Assembly (NCBI GenBank): GCA_002340325.1
Contig: DDLV01000097.1
Location: forward strand, 1 to 63,656
Length of the DNA: 63,656 nt
Direction of reading: 5' to 3'
Origin: Glaciecola sp. UBA2563
GTDB taxonomy: Bacteria; Pseudomonadota; Gammaproteobacteria; Enterobacterales; Alteromonadaceae
Part shown: positions 15,999 through 24,924 of the stretch, one piece after another
Position numbering within the stretch: the first letter of the stretch is position 1
Layout of the letters: each line of letters starts with the position of its first letter
Program-made: the position numbers and the translations under genes
Notes under the pieces: model-generated
Seen by the model: the letters and a program-made list of their open reading frames with translations, nothing else
The model's database searches: none
What the model was told of the DNA's origin: nothing

Positions 15999-17732
15999 CT
16001 ACATTCTGTCCAACGTTTCTATGCCCAGAAGTGATAACCCTTTTTGCAACGTCTTGGCAGTTGCTGAAGCAAGTCCAAGACGGCTTTGTTTTATCTCCGG
16101 CGCTACGTCATCTTTTAGTATTGGACAGGCTTCGTAAAACTTCATACTGACACTAGCCAATTCATACAAATACGTGCACAAAATATGCGGCGACGCATCC
16201 TTCGCTACGCTGATTAGACTATCTTCAAACTGCAATATTTTAATCGCTAATGCCTTTTCAACGTCATGTTCTACCGTAATATCCTTTTCAAAGCTATGCA
16301 GATCTTCGCCTGCGGAATCAAATATTCGTCTGATGCGCGCATACGCATAAAGTAGATAAGGGGCAGTATTGCCTTCAAAGCTCAGCATGCTGTCCCAATC
16401 AAAGATGTAGTCTGTGGTACGATTTTTACTGAGATCAGCATATTTTACCGCGCTGATCCCGACCGTTTTTGAAATTTCACTTAATGCATCTTTAGTGATT
16501 TCTGGGTTTCGAGATTTTAGTAATGCAGACGCTCGTTCGACAGCCTCATCTAATAAATCCACTAATTTGATTGTGCCACCTGTACGGGTTTTAAACGGTT
16601 TGCCATCCTTGCCTAACATCATCCCAAAAGGACAGTGCTGATACTGATGTGCTTCAGGAATATAGCCCGCTTTTCTGCCAACAATTTCAGTTTGTTTGAA
16701 ATGCAGTGCTTGTCGCGCATCGGTAAATATCATGGTGCGATCGGCACCTAAGTTTCCACATCTGTGTCGGATCGCTGCAAGGTCAGTAGTAGAATACATA
16801 AAACCGCCGCCCGTTTTCTGCACAATGTAGACAGCAGGATTGCCTTCTTTGTCTGCCAATTCAGGCAAGAAAACCACATTTGCGCCCTGATCTTCTTGGG
16901 CGATTTCTCTGTCTAACAAATCTTTTACTAGCACGGGTAGGTCAGGGTTATAGGCACTCTCCCCCATGATGTCATCTCGGCTAAGTGATACACCAAGCTT
17001 TTTGTAAACTTCTTCGCTGTGAGATATTGATATATCAATAAACTGTTCCCACAAGGCTAAACACTGTGCATCGCCACTTTGCAATTTAACCACATAGTCG
17101 CGCGCTCTATCGGCAAATCCTTCTTCGCTATCGAAACGCACTTTTGCTTCGCGATAGAACTCCTCTAAATCAGATAACGCGGTTTTGGCTACTGTTTGGT
17201 TTTCCAGTTTATCGCTGAAGTGGGCCAGCAACATACCAAACTGTGTGCCCCAATCGCCCATATGGTTTTGACGAATGACCGTTTGCCCTAAATTCTCCAA
17301 TACCCTCGCTACTGCATCGCCAATAATCGTGCTGCGCAGATGACCAACATGCATTTCCTTGGCAAGATTTGGCGATGAATAATCGACAACGACGCGCTGC
17401 TGCTTTGTTTTATTGATACCTAAGTCTTCGCAGATTAAGCATGCCTTCACTTGCTCAGCGAGCCACTGCTTAGACAAGTGGATGTTAATAAAACCAGGTC
17501 CTGCAACCTCAACGCTTTCCACGACTCCGTCTAAATCAACATTTTGAATAATGTTTTCAGCGATTTGCCTTGGGTTTTGTTTTAATTGCTTGGCAAGTGC
17601 CATTGCGCCATTAAACTGATAATCCCCAAACCCTGCTTTGGTGCTTTTACTAATTGGGACTGGTGCGCTCTCTGCATTCATGCTTTTTAACGCCGCTTTA
17701 AATCGTGCGACTAAAAGTGATTGGATCTGCAT
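15999..17732 (-). CDS. argS: arginine--tRNA ligase
   Basis: A 577-residue class I synthetase that charges tRNA-Arg. The N-terminal Add-1 domain (to about residue 110) is followed by the Rossmann core with the HIGH-type motif HVGH in SPNLAKEMHVGHLRST. The KMSKS region is degenerate (MLGKDGKPFKTRTGGT), as is usual for ArgRS. The C-terminal DALR anticodon-binding domain shows LLYAYARIRRIF and ends with LSLLGIETLDRM. Length matches E. coli (577). It follows prfC by 11 bp and is probably co-transcribed. Confidence 0.97.
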   Translation of the reverse strand: MQIQSLLVARFKAALKSMNAESAPVPISKSTKAGFGDYQFNGAMALAKQLKQNPRQIAENIIQNVDLDGVVESVEVAGPGFINIHLSKQWLAEQVKACLICEDLGINKTKQQRVVVDYSSPNLAKEMHVGHLRSTIIGDAVARVLENLGQTVIRQNHMGDWGTQFGMLLAHFSDKLENQTVAKTALSDLEEFYREAKVRFDSEEGFADRARDYVVKLQSGDAQCLALWEQFIDISISHSEEVYKKLGVSLSRDDIMGESAYNPDLPVLVKDLLDREIAQEDQGANVVFLPELADKEGNPAVYIVQKTGGGFMYSTTDLAAIRHRCGNLGADRTMIFTDARQALHFKQTEIVGRKAGYIPEAHQYQHCPFGMMLGKDGKPFKTRTGGTIKLVDLLDEAVERASALLKSRNPEITKDALSEISKTVGISAVKYADLSKNRTTDYIFDWDSMLSFEGNTAPYLLYAYARIRRIFDSAGEDLHSFEKDITVEHDVEKALAIKILQFEDSLISVAKDASPHILCTYLYELASVSMKFYEACPILKDDVAPEIKQSRLGLASATAKTLQKGLSLLGIETLDRM

Positions 17733-17743
17733 GACGTTCTCTC

Positions 17744-19324
17744 TTATTGTTCGCGAGTGGCGGTAAATGTGATATCGGGATAACGCTCTTGTGCTAGCGA
17801 TAAGTTAACCATAGTCGGCGCTATGTAGGTAAGGTTCTCAGCGCCATCTAACGCTAAGTTCACTTCAGCTTTTCGGCGAAACTCATCGAGTTTTTTATCA
17901 TCGCCATATACCCATCTCGCCGTTGCCACGCTTATATGTTCATAAACTGCATCTACATTGTATTCTGCTTTTAATCGAGCAACGACAACATCAAACTGCA
18001 GTACACCAACGGCACCTACAATAAGATCATTGTTAATAAGTGGACGAAAAACTTGCACGGCGCCCTCCTCGGATAACTGCACTAAGCCTTTCAACAATTG
18101 TTTTTGTTTTAAGGGATCTTTTAATCGAATGCGCTTAAATAGTTCAGGGGCAAAGTTGGGAATACCAGAGAACGTATAATCTCCGCTTTGCGTAAAAGTG
18201 TCGCCAATCCGTATTGAGCCATGATTATGCAGGCCAATGATATCGCCAGCATAGGCTTCTTCAAGCAATGATCGATCGCCAGCTAGAAAGGTCAGCGCAT
18301 CTGATACACGCACATCTTTTTTGATGCGGGTGTGACGCATCTTCATGCCTTTTTCATATTTACCTGACACGATTCGACAAAATGCGATCCGGTCACGGTG
18401 TTTAGGATCCATATTGGCTTGGATCTTAAAGACGAAGCCGCTGAATTTATTGTCTGTTGGCTCAACAGCGCCATCATCAGTTTCTCTTCCTTGTGGTTCA
18501 GGTGCCCATTTTACTAAGCCATCAAGCATATGATCGACGCCAAAGTTACCAAGAGCGGTGCCAAAAAACACAGGCGTTAACTGACCATCTAGAAACATCT
18601 CTTCATCAAACTCGTTAGATGCGCCTACCACAAGCTCTAACTCTTCTCTGAGTTGTTCCGCCAAATCGCTTCCTACGGCATCATCAAGCTCAGTCCCATC
18701 TATGCCTTTGATTATACGAACATCTTGTATCTCGTGACCGTGACCTGTTTCGTACAAAATAACTTCATCACGATGCAGATGATACACGCCTTTAAATGAC
18801 TTGCCACAGCCAATGGGCCATGTGATTGGCGCACACAGAATATCTAATTCGTTCTCGACTTCGTCCATTAACTCCATTGGATCGCGAATGTCTCGGTCGA
18901 GCTTGTTCATAAATGTAACAATGGGGGTATTTCGCAGGCGCGTTACTTCCATCAGCTTGCGGGTTCTATCCTCAACCCCTTTTGCCGCATCAATCACCAT
19001 CAAACATGAATCTACTGCAGTGAGTGTTCGGTAGGTATCCTCGGAAAAGTCTTCGTGCCCTGGCGTGTCGAGCAAATTGACCAAGTTTTCGGCATAGGGA
19101 AATTGCATCACTGAGGTGGTAACAGAAATGCCCCGCTCTTTCTCCATCTCCATCCAGTCAGATTTGGCGTGTTGACCAGATTTTTTCCCTTTAACGGTGC
19201 CAGCGGTTTGCAGCGCCTTTCCAAAGAGAAGTACTTTTTCGGTGATAGTCGTTTTCCCGGCGTCAGGGTGACTAATAATGGCAAACGTTCTTCGTTTGCT
19301 GATTTCAGTGGTAATGTTGTTCAT
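17744..19324 (-). CDS. prfC: peptide chain release factor 3
   Basis: A 526-residue translational GTPase that removes RF1/RF2 from the ribosome after peptide release. G1 shows SHPDAGKTT, G3 shows DTPGHEDF, G4 shows NKLDRD. Domain II and the RF3 C-terminal domain follow (GAVGVLQFDVVVARLKAEYNV). Length is standard (E. coli 529). A tandem 15-bp repeat lies in the leader between rimI and prfC. argS follows 11 bp downstream. Confidence 0.97.
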   Translation of the reverse strand: MNNITTEISKRRTFAIISHPDAGKTTITEKVLLFGKALQTAGTVKGKKSGQHAKSDWMEMEKERGISVTTSVMQFPYAENLVNLLDTPGHEDFSEDTYRTLTAVDSCLMVIDAAKGVEDRTRKLMEVTRLRNTPIVTFMNKLDRDIRDPMELMDEVENELDILCAPITWPIGCGKSFKGVYHLHRDEVILYETGHGHEIQDVRIIKGIDGTELDDAVGSDLAEQLREELELVVGASNEFDEEMFLDGQLTPVFFGTALGNFGVDHMLDGLVKWAPEPQGRETDDGAVEPTDNKFSGFVFKIQANMDPKHRDRIAFCRIVSGKYEKGMKMRHTRIKKDVRVSDALTFLAGDRSLLEEAYAGDIIGLHNHGSIRIGDTFTQSGDYTFSGIPNFAPELFKRIRLKDPLKQKQLLKGLVQLSEEGAVQVFRPLINNDLIVGAVGVLQFDVVVARLKAEYNVDAVYEHISVATARWVYGDDKKLDEFRRKAEVNLALDGAENLTYIAPTMVNLSLAQERYPDITFTATREQ

Positions 19325-19397
19325 TGGTATTTATTCGCTGACAAAAATGGCAAACATTCATCGCCGATTTTTTTTGAGCGTTCTATTGAGTAAAAAT

Positions 19398-19434
19398 TTG
19401 GTGCGTATTCTTTTGGTGCGTATTCTTTTGGTGC
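19398..19434. repeat. tandem 15-bp repeat in the prfC leader
   Basis: The unit TTGGTGCGTATTCTT occurs twice in full and once as the first seven bases. It lies between the rimI stop and prfC start, upstream of prfC on the minus strand. No coding or known regulatory role is seen. Confidence 0.75.
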
Positions 19435-19505
19435 TTATTATACAGAGGCCTTGATAGAAGTCTCGTTGAAAGCGAGAATTTTAAATAGATTCAGTTTGTA
19501 ACATG

Positions 19506-19973
19506 TTAAAGATCACGCTGCATCACCAGTGCGTTCGATTTTCCACCATCTGCATGGTGGTAATAGTTTTTTCGGACATCGATAACGTGAAAGTGCATTT
19601 TTTGATAGAACGACCTTGCTGAATCATTATCCTCAGCTACTTCTAATAAAAGTGAAGTCACTGTATCAGCTTTCATTAATGCTATGGCTTCTTTCATCAA
19701 CAACGCAGCAAGCCCTGACCTTCGGCTGCTTTCTTCCACACAGATATACAGTACTTCAGCCTGTTCAAACATAACGCTGAAGAGCACAAAACCCTTGACG
19801 AGGCCTTCCTTTTTAGCGACGAGACAATGCGAAGTCGACAGCGTTTCAGAAAAGCTTTCTAATGACCATGGGTTGCGGTGTGTTTGCTGAAAAAGAGCAT
19901 ACGTTGAAGTCACGTCAGCGCTTTGAATCGCTTCAAGATCGAAATGTTTAGCCGTTATTGAATGAGCCGCCAT
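19506..19973 (-). CDS. rimI: ribosomal protein S18-alanine N-acetyltransferase (RimI-like)
   Basis: A 155-residue GNAT enzyme. Known RimI acetylates the N-terminal alanine of ribosomal protein S18. The substrate region HRNPWSLESF, acetyl-CoA loop EESSRRSGLAALLM (a variant of R/Q-x-x-G-x-G/A, here RRSGLA) and the RimI-type ending HVIDVRKNYYHHADGGKSNALVM are visible. It overlaps the holD-like gene by 19 bp, the gene order typical of gammaproteobacteria (holD-rimI). Confidence 0.88.
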   Translation of the reverse strand: MAAHSITAKHFDLEAIQSADVTSTYALFQQTHRNPWSLESFSETLSTSHCLVAKKEGLVKGFVLFSVMFEQAEVLYICVEESSRRSGLAALLMKEAIALMKADTVTSLLLEVAEDNDSARSFYQKMHFHVIDVRKNYYHHADGGKSNALVMQRDL

Positions 19974-20230
19974 ATTTGCTTTTTAAGTTCGGCGTCACCT
20001 GCTGACCAAGCAGCAGGAAGCACAAGTCTCGCTGCGTCACTGTCGTACAATGGAGATTCTATATTCTCGAACGTGACTGTTTTTATTTTGTCATCAAAAT
20101 GCGTTTTTAAGTGCCCCAGCCAGACATGTTCAATGTGTCCGTCGTTGCCGCGTTCGCCCTCTCCAATGTATTCGTAGAGAGTAATATCCATCGCTTGTAA
20201 ACAGGCTTTTTGATGTGTGGTTAAATGCAT
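19955..20230 (-). CDS. holD: DNA polymerase III psi subunit-like (HolD)
   Basis: A 91-residue protein beginning MHLTTHQKACLQAMDITLYEY and ending AAWSAGDAELKKQIWRLIQ. Similarity to HolD is weak in sequence but fits in its N-terminal Q..L..MDI pattern, short size and position directly before rimI. Psi links the clamp-loader chi subunit to the gamma/tau complex. The frame can be extended to 20293, but that extension reads through the tRNA-Trp 3' half (a familiar artefact), so the start is ATG 20230. I rate the identity as probable, resting mainly on synteny. Confidence 0.65.
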   Translation of the reverse strand: MHLTTHQKACLQAMDITLYEYIGEGERGNDGHIEHVWLGHLKTHFDDKIKTVTFENIESPLYDSDAARLVLPAAWSAGDAELKKQIWRLIQ

Positions 20231-20263
20231 AGTCTCTAATAGGTTTGATACTAAATTCAACGC

Positions 20264-20340
20264 TGGCAGGGGTGGAGGGATTCGAACCCCCAACCATCGG
20301 TTTTGGAGACCGCTGTTCTACCAATTGGAACTACACCCCT
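20264..20340 (-). tRNA. tRNA-Trp (CCA anticodon), 3' CCA encoded
   Basis: A complete cloverleaf can be read: acceptor AGGGGTG/CACCCCT, D-arm GTTCCAATTGGTAGAAC, anticodon stem and loop with CTCCAAA (anticodon CCA, tryptophan), T-arm GGGGGTTCGAATCCC, discriminator G, and an encoded CCA at 20264-20266. It is a single-copy gene here, upstream of holD. The variable loop is short, as in class I tRNAs. Confidence 0.97.
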
Positions 20341-20420
20341 AATGAAGCGTAAGTATAGCGGTTTGCGCTACCAATAAAAATACGTTCTAACAAAAAGATG
20401 AGCTTCATAAGCAGGTGAAG

Positions 20421-21164
20421 TTATAGTTTTTTAATTCTCTTCTGTGCAAAAAAACCGGGCACACGCATTACCAATAAGAGGACAAAATAGATGTAACCAG
20501 CTAAGACAACAAATTCATCAGGGCTAAAATAAGCGATAAGAATAGACAAAATGCCAAACAATATTGAAATACTATGCCGCTGAATTTGTGCTTTGACGAG
20601 GATTTGCTCAGAGGTTGACAACATTAAGGGGACTTTCTGTTTTAGCGCTTCTACGTAAATCAATGTAATAATTGTAGACATTGCCAAAAACCCCACAGAA
20701 TAGAATACAAAAATCATTCGGATATCTTGATATGTATCTATTTGATATGAGGTAGGCAAAAATCCATTAGAAATTTGAGAAAACAATCCTTCAAAAATCA
20801 TTCTCAGAGGATACACATACACCAACACCACAAAAATGAGAAGCAGGCTCAATGTAATCGTGCGTTTATTTTCAAGGCCGAACCGCCGACTCCAATTTCG
20901 GTGCTCTATCCAAAACATCATCAACACGGCAAAGCTTGCACCGAACGCTGGGATCTGTTTAATAGCTGACACAATCTCTTCGTAGCTTGAAGGTAACTCA
21001 TCAAAAGAAATGACAAGCAACGTCAACACGAACGCAAACGCTGCATCGACGAAGGTTTCGAGTCGAGTGACATCAATCCCTCTCATCCTGAAGCCATTTT
21101 CTTGTATTAATAGCTCAAGTTCGCTTTTTGACCAGTTACGTACATCGGTGTGTTGTGCTGTCAT
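20421..21164 (-). CDS. TMEM175-like (DUF1211) membrane channel protein
   Basis: A 247-residue integral membrane protein with about six hydrophobic segments. The first helix has the family hallmark R-x-x-x-F-x-D-A/G-x-F-A-x-x-x-T-L-L-V, here RLETFVDAAFAFVLTLLVIS at about residues 34-53. TMEM175 homologues are potassium-selective channels without a classical selectivity filter. A cytoplasmic N-terminal extension of about 33 residues precedes the first helix. No linked transport or regulatory gene is evident; it is monocistronic. Confidence 0.8.
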   Translation of the reverse strand: MTAQHTDVRNWSKSELELLIQENGFRMRGIDVTRLETFVDAAFAFVLTLLVISFDELPSSYEEIVSAIKQIPAFGASFAVLMMFWIEHRNWSRRFGLENKRTITLSLLLIFVVLVYVYPLRMIFEGLFSQISNGFLPTSYQIDTYQDIRMIFVFYSVGFLAMSTIITLIYVEALKQKVPLMLSTSEQILVKAQIQRHSISILFGILSILIAYFSPDEFVVLAGYIYFVLLLVMRVPGFFAQKRIKKL

Positions 21165-21254
21165 AGCTTGTAAATTCTTTTTTTGTTTTTAACAGAGTGC
21201 TAATGTGATAGCGTCATTTCTAAAGCATCAGCCTTACTAGACTATACTAATAAG

Positions 21255-21719
21255 ATGAAAAGAGTATGGGCGATATATTTCGTTGTTCTAGTATCAACTA
21301 TTCTGTTGGTCTCTCCAATCGCATATCTAATCAGCTATGCATTATCTGAACAACACGCTGGTGATGCCATTTCAACGCTGCTCACACAATATTATCAAGT
21401 GAAACGCAACCCATTAATCACTTCTCTATTGAGTCTTTTTCCCTTTTTGCTTCTCGCCATAATTCAAGGCATTGCCCAGAAACGAAAAACGCATGTAAAA
21501 ACGTGCACGGCTATGGTCACTGGGGGCTCTTTAGCCATTTTTGTATTAATGATGTGGGCAAATCTTACCTATTGGCCAAATTTTTTGCCCGAAGTACAAT
21601 ACCCTGGCTTTCCGCATGGATTAGAGCTTGTTATCGTTCCGCTTTTTTTTGCGCCTATTGGCATGCTATTGGGTGTGCTTCTTGGATGGTTTGCCGGACG
21701 AAACACTCTCAAACAGTAG
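21255..21719 (+). CDS. small membrane protein of unknown function
   Basis: A 154-residue protein with four predicted membrane helices: IYFVVLVSTILLVSPIAYL, SLLSLFPFLLLAIIQGI, TGGSLAIFVLMMWANL and LVIVPLFFAPIGMLLGVLLGWF. No signal cleavage site and no recognised motif. It is divergent from the TMEM175-like gene and converges on the OmpA-like pseudogene. Function unknown. Confidence 0.65.
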   Translation: MKRVWAIYFVVLVSTILLVSPIAYLISYALSEQHAGDAISTLLTQYYQVKRNPLITSLLSLFPFLLLAIIQGIAQKRKTHVKTCTAMVTGGSLAIFVLMMWANLTYWPNFLPEVQYPGFPHGLELVIVPLFFAPIGMLLGVLLGWFAGRNTLKQ

Positions 21720-21788
21720 TGTGATTGCTTATTCCTCGCTGATGAAAAAATCAGTTGTACCGTTTGTAAAACAACTTATCTTTTCAAC

Positions 21789-22779
21789 TTATTGCATGCG
21801 CTCAACAAGTTCAACTCTTCTGTTTTGATCTCTACCTGATGCATCTTTATTTGAAAAAACAGGAGATAACGGACCGACGCCATGTGGAATGAGTCTCTCG
21901 CGAGCAACGCCATAGTCATCTACCAGTGCCTTAATCACTGCTCTTGCCCTGTCACCAGATAGCCCATAATTATAGCTAAAGGTTCCAATAGTATCTGTAT
22001 GGCCGACTACGTAAAATTGCTTATCAGCATTTTCGTTTAAGTATTTCGCGATGTTGCTGAGCGTCTGTTCCGATTCTTCTAGTAACGTAGCAGTATCAAA
22101 ATCAAACACAAGCCCTGTCAATATTACTCTGCCGTACATCGCTGATGTTGGAGCCTATAGCTTCTGCGTCTACACTGACTAAGCCTGTTTCAGCTTGTTG
22201 CACTTCGATAATGTCAATTAGAGCGCCAATATAGTCTTTTGAATCTTGTTCAACAGCTATTACGACATAGGCTGTACCTGCTGCTCTGTCCTTTTTTGCG
22301 ACTATTGCTCCAATGCCTCCTTGGGAAGAAGTGCCTGCAAACAATGTATGAACTTCAGCTCCACTTGCCGTAATTGGGTTAGCGGCAAAGGCAACACCGA
22401 TCCAACTGGTTCCACCAACACGTCTTCCATTTCGGTCTGGCGCCATTTGGCTGGCTAAAATTTCAAAGTTTTGTTCCTCGAGTGCGCTTAAATAATTTAA
22501 ATACACTTCAGAAAATGTGCGTTCCTCGCTTTGGAGGCGATAGAACGTTAGAGTCACTAAACCTTCTGTGTTAATCCACTGATCGATTTTTCGATAGCCT
22601 GTTACGGGGCTAATAGGCACTTCATACATCATATAATTTTCAATTTTTTGCCAACGGATTTCCTGTCCCGGGTAACGTTCAATCATAGGATGCTCTTGCA
22701 CTCCCTCAATATCATTGGCTAAAACTTGCCCATTGATATATGGCAAAAAAATCATTATCACCGTTATAAAAGTTCTCAT
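21789..22779 (-). pseudogene. DUF4892-OmpA outer-membrane protein, split by a frameshift
   Basis: Two overlapping frames together make one protein of about 330 residues. The first (from 22779) has a signal peptide, then a DUF4892-like domain (HPMIERYPGQEI, YLSALEEQNFEIL). The second carries an OmpA peptidoglycan-binding domain (VFDFDTATL, YVVGHTDTIG, LSGDRARAV, NRRVELV). They join where ISDV in frame one should run into GRVILTGLVFDFD in the other; one extra base near 22132-22137 explains the break. The second frame has an ATG at 22139 but no ribosome-binding site, so independent translation is unlikely. It is either a real mutation or a sequencing error. Confidence 0.75.
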
Positions 22780-22952
22780 CGCTGACGTCCTTGATACCTA
22801 ACATAGATTGATTAATTAAGTTTAGCTTGTTTAAGCAAACATCGGTGACAAATTTAAATCTGCGACTTGTGAAGATATTTTTTTTTAAAATGGGCGAAAT
22901 TTAATCCGCAGAAAACCTTTCCATTCTAAAAACAGTATCGAAAGGATACCGA

Positions 22953-23294
22953 ATGTTTGTTTTAAAAACAGTCAGCGTTGCTGCGATCATATGCTTAACG
23001 GGTTGTGCCTCAGTGACCGAAAAAGTTCAACGTGTCGAAGCCAAAGTTGAACAAGCGATTGACTGTAAAAATGCACAAATGGATATTATGTATTTGGAAG
23101 ATGCAAGAGCGACCACACAAGAAAAACTCTTAAATGGTGTCGCTACAATACTGCCTACAACGGCTGTTTTGAATTTAATTTCTGGTGAATATCGTCATCG
23201 CCAAAGCATAGCGACTGGTAAGCTGGACGATATCTTACAGCAAAAAATACTAGCAATTAGTGACCATTGTGAAATTAAGCTCGCCCAGTTGTAA
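22953..23294 (+). CDS. small lipoprotein of unknown function
   Basis: A 113-residue lipoprotein: signal peptide with lipobox LTGC (SVAAIICLTGC), followed by a helical domain rich in Q, K and E (EKVQRVEAKVEQAI). Two further cysteines (DCKNA and DHCEI) may form a disulfide. AAAGGA precedes the ATG. I see no family match. It faces the CpeT-like gene across a short gap. Confidence 0.7.
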   Translation: MFVLKTVSVAAIICLTGCASVTEKVQRVEAKVEQAIDCKNAQMDIMYLEDARATTQEKLLNGVATILPTTAVLNLISGEYRHRQSIATGKLDDILQQKILAISDHCEIKLAQL

Positions 23295-23373
23295 TAGCTT
23301 CTTTTAGGGCTCATCGTCATGATAATTTCATTTGCTGTGTCACCGCAGATATCATTGCCATAAAAGGGACGCA

Positions 23374-23994
23374 TTATTGTCGATTAAAGACATATCCTTC
23401 AGATTCAGAACCCCAGACCTGATTATCATCAGCATCATAGCCTCTATCCCAACTTTCAATTCGATCGCTAAATATGCGCACACTTGATGTTGCGTATGTG
23501 GCACCTCGCAATGTGCTTTCACAGTCTTTTTCATGCGTTGAACCGAAATAAGATTGTGTAGATGCGTCCCATTTTAAAAATACACTACAACCCTTGCGAA
23601 TAGATAAATCGGCAGGCAGTAAACCTTCAAGTGGTCGTTCTTTTTTCCAATCCCCTGCGTGTTCTTGCGGATCGTCAAATGTGTAAACCACACTTTCAAA
23701 CTCATTACCTGACAGTTGTTTAAGCTCATACACTCTCTGCCTATAGGGCTTATCGAGATAATCAGCTGCGGCCTGTTCTACATATAAATAAGTAGATTCG
23801 GTCTCGCCCTGCCAGCTTTCTTTCATATATAAGTGAATATTGAAAAACGTATCGTCTTTTTCTGCTTGCCTTGCACTATTAAAACTTCCTTGCATCCATT
23901 CTTTTAGGTGCTCCAGGCTCGGCGCATTTTCTGCACCTGCATTAGTTGTTGCTGATATCAACAGCATGCATAAAATTGAGAATATCTTGTTCAT
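23374..23994 (-). CDS. CpeT/CpcT-like exported protein
   Basis: A 206-residue protein with a signal peptide (ILCMLLISATTNA). The CpeT/CpcT fold pattern follows: LKEWMQGSFNSARQA, NIHLYMKESW, YLYVEQAAADYLDKPYRQRVYEL, then GCSVFLKWDASTQSYFGST and SSVRIFSDRIESWDRGYDADDNQVWGS. In cyanobacteria the family attaches bilins to phycobiliproteins; here there are no phycobilisomes and the protein is secreted, so another ligand must apply. It lies 11 bp downstream of the EEP-family gene, probably in one transcript. Confidence 0.85.
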   Translation of the reverse strand: MNKIFSILCMLLISATTNAGAENAPSLEHLKEWMQGSFNSARQAEKDDTFFNIHLYMKESWQGETESTYLYVEQAAADYLDKPYRQRVYELKQLSGNEFESVVYTFDDPQEHAGDWKKERPLEGLLPADLSIRKGCSVFLKWDASTQSYFGSTHEKDCESTLRGATYATSSVRIFSDRIESWDRGYDADDNQVWGSESEGYVFNRQ

Positions 23995-24005
23995 ATGCTA
24001 TCCAA

Positions 24006-24833
24006 TTAAAAAATTTTGAAGCTTGCAACAAAAGGCAAATGATCTGAAACCTCATCTTTAAATTTCTCTCTGCCCATATCCATCGTCCAATGCATTGGAA
24101 ACAGACGCAAACTCCCTCTCACGTAATCAGTAGAGTAAGTGCGCGACACCGCAAAGCCATCGAGGAGATTCGCTCGTCCTTTTTCCAGTATGTGAGAGTA
24201 TCTATCTTGAAGGTCCCAACTTGACACAAAATCCATAACATCATTGCCTCCTAAATGATGGAAGTTGCTGACGTCTTGTCCGGGTATCATATTAAAATCA
24301 CCCATCAATAAAATAGTTCTTTGAGTAGAACCTGGGGTAGCGCGAATTTCATCGATTTTTTTGTACACTGCCTTGCATTGACTATCGCGAATGCGTTGAT
24401 TTGATGCACTCCTTCCAGACTTAAAATGTACGCCTATAATTTTTGCTTTAAATTTCTCACATTCAACATCCGCAAACAGCGCTTGCCTTCCACCACTATA
24501 ATCGCCCTCTGAACCATCCAATAGTTCAAGATTGTTTACCTCAATTGCGGTCTTGTGCAAAAAACCTATATGAATATTACCGTTAGGTTGCTTGATTATT
24601 TTACGCTCATAATGAACACCAAACGTTGTTAACTCATCCACAAGTCGATCGATGTGCTCTAGTGGACTTATTTCGACCAATGTAACTAACTCTGCATCCA
24701 AAAGCGCTAAACCTTCAGCTTGTTTTTTGATTCGTTCGTTGTCGTGAGAGATCCCTAAAGAAGGATTCACTGGGTTGTACCCGGCAAGATTCCATACACC
24801 AACCCTGATAAGAGAATGCGGGAACTCATTCAT
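24006..24833 (-). CDS. endonuclease/exonuclease/phosphatase (EEP) family protein
   Basis: A 275-residue EEP-fold hydrolase. The typical N in strand one (VGVWNLAGYNP), the metal-binding E (LVEISPLEH), D-x-N (MGDFNMIPG) and terminal SDH (VSDHLPFVASF) are all present. No signal peptide is seen. The substrate is unknown; the family includes DNA repair nucleases, phosphoesterases and sphingomyelinases. The CpeT-like gene follows 11 bp downstream. It lies 91 bp after the kinase gene, possibly part of the same thiamine-controlled transcript, although nothing specific supports that. Confidence 0.85.
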   Translation of the reverse strand: MNEFPHSLIRVGVWNLAGYNPVNPSLGISHDNERIKKQAEGLALLDAELVTLVEISPLEHIDRLVDELTTFGVHYERKIIKQPNGNIHIGFLHKTAIEVNNLELLDGSEGDYSGGRQALFADVECEKFKAKIIGVHFKSGRSASNQRIRDSQCKAVYKKIDEIRATPGSTQRTILLMGDFNMIPGQDVSNFHHLGGNDVMDFVSSWDLQDRYSHILEKGRANLLDGFAVSRTYSTDYVRGSLRLFPMHWTMDMGREKFKDEVSDHLPFVASFKIF

Positions 24834-24924
24834 CGTTTTTACTCCCTCAAAAATTTACATTTACTTGCATATACCGCAAAGACCATTGCAATCAGACATC
24901 AATACACACATAAGGGAAAAGTTA

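Noticed and set aside
20130..20324. open frame across the tRNA-Trp gene (GGSNPSTPA pattern)
   Set aside because: A standard artefact of translating a tRNA T-arm; it also creates the false extension of holD.
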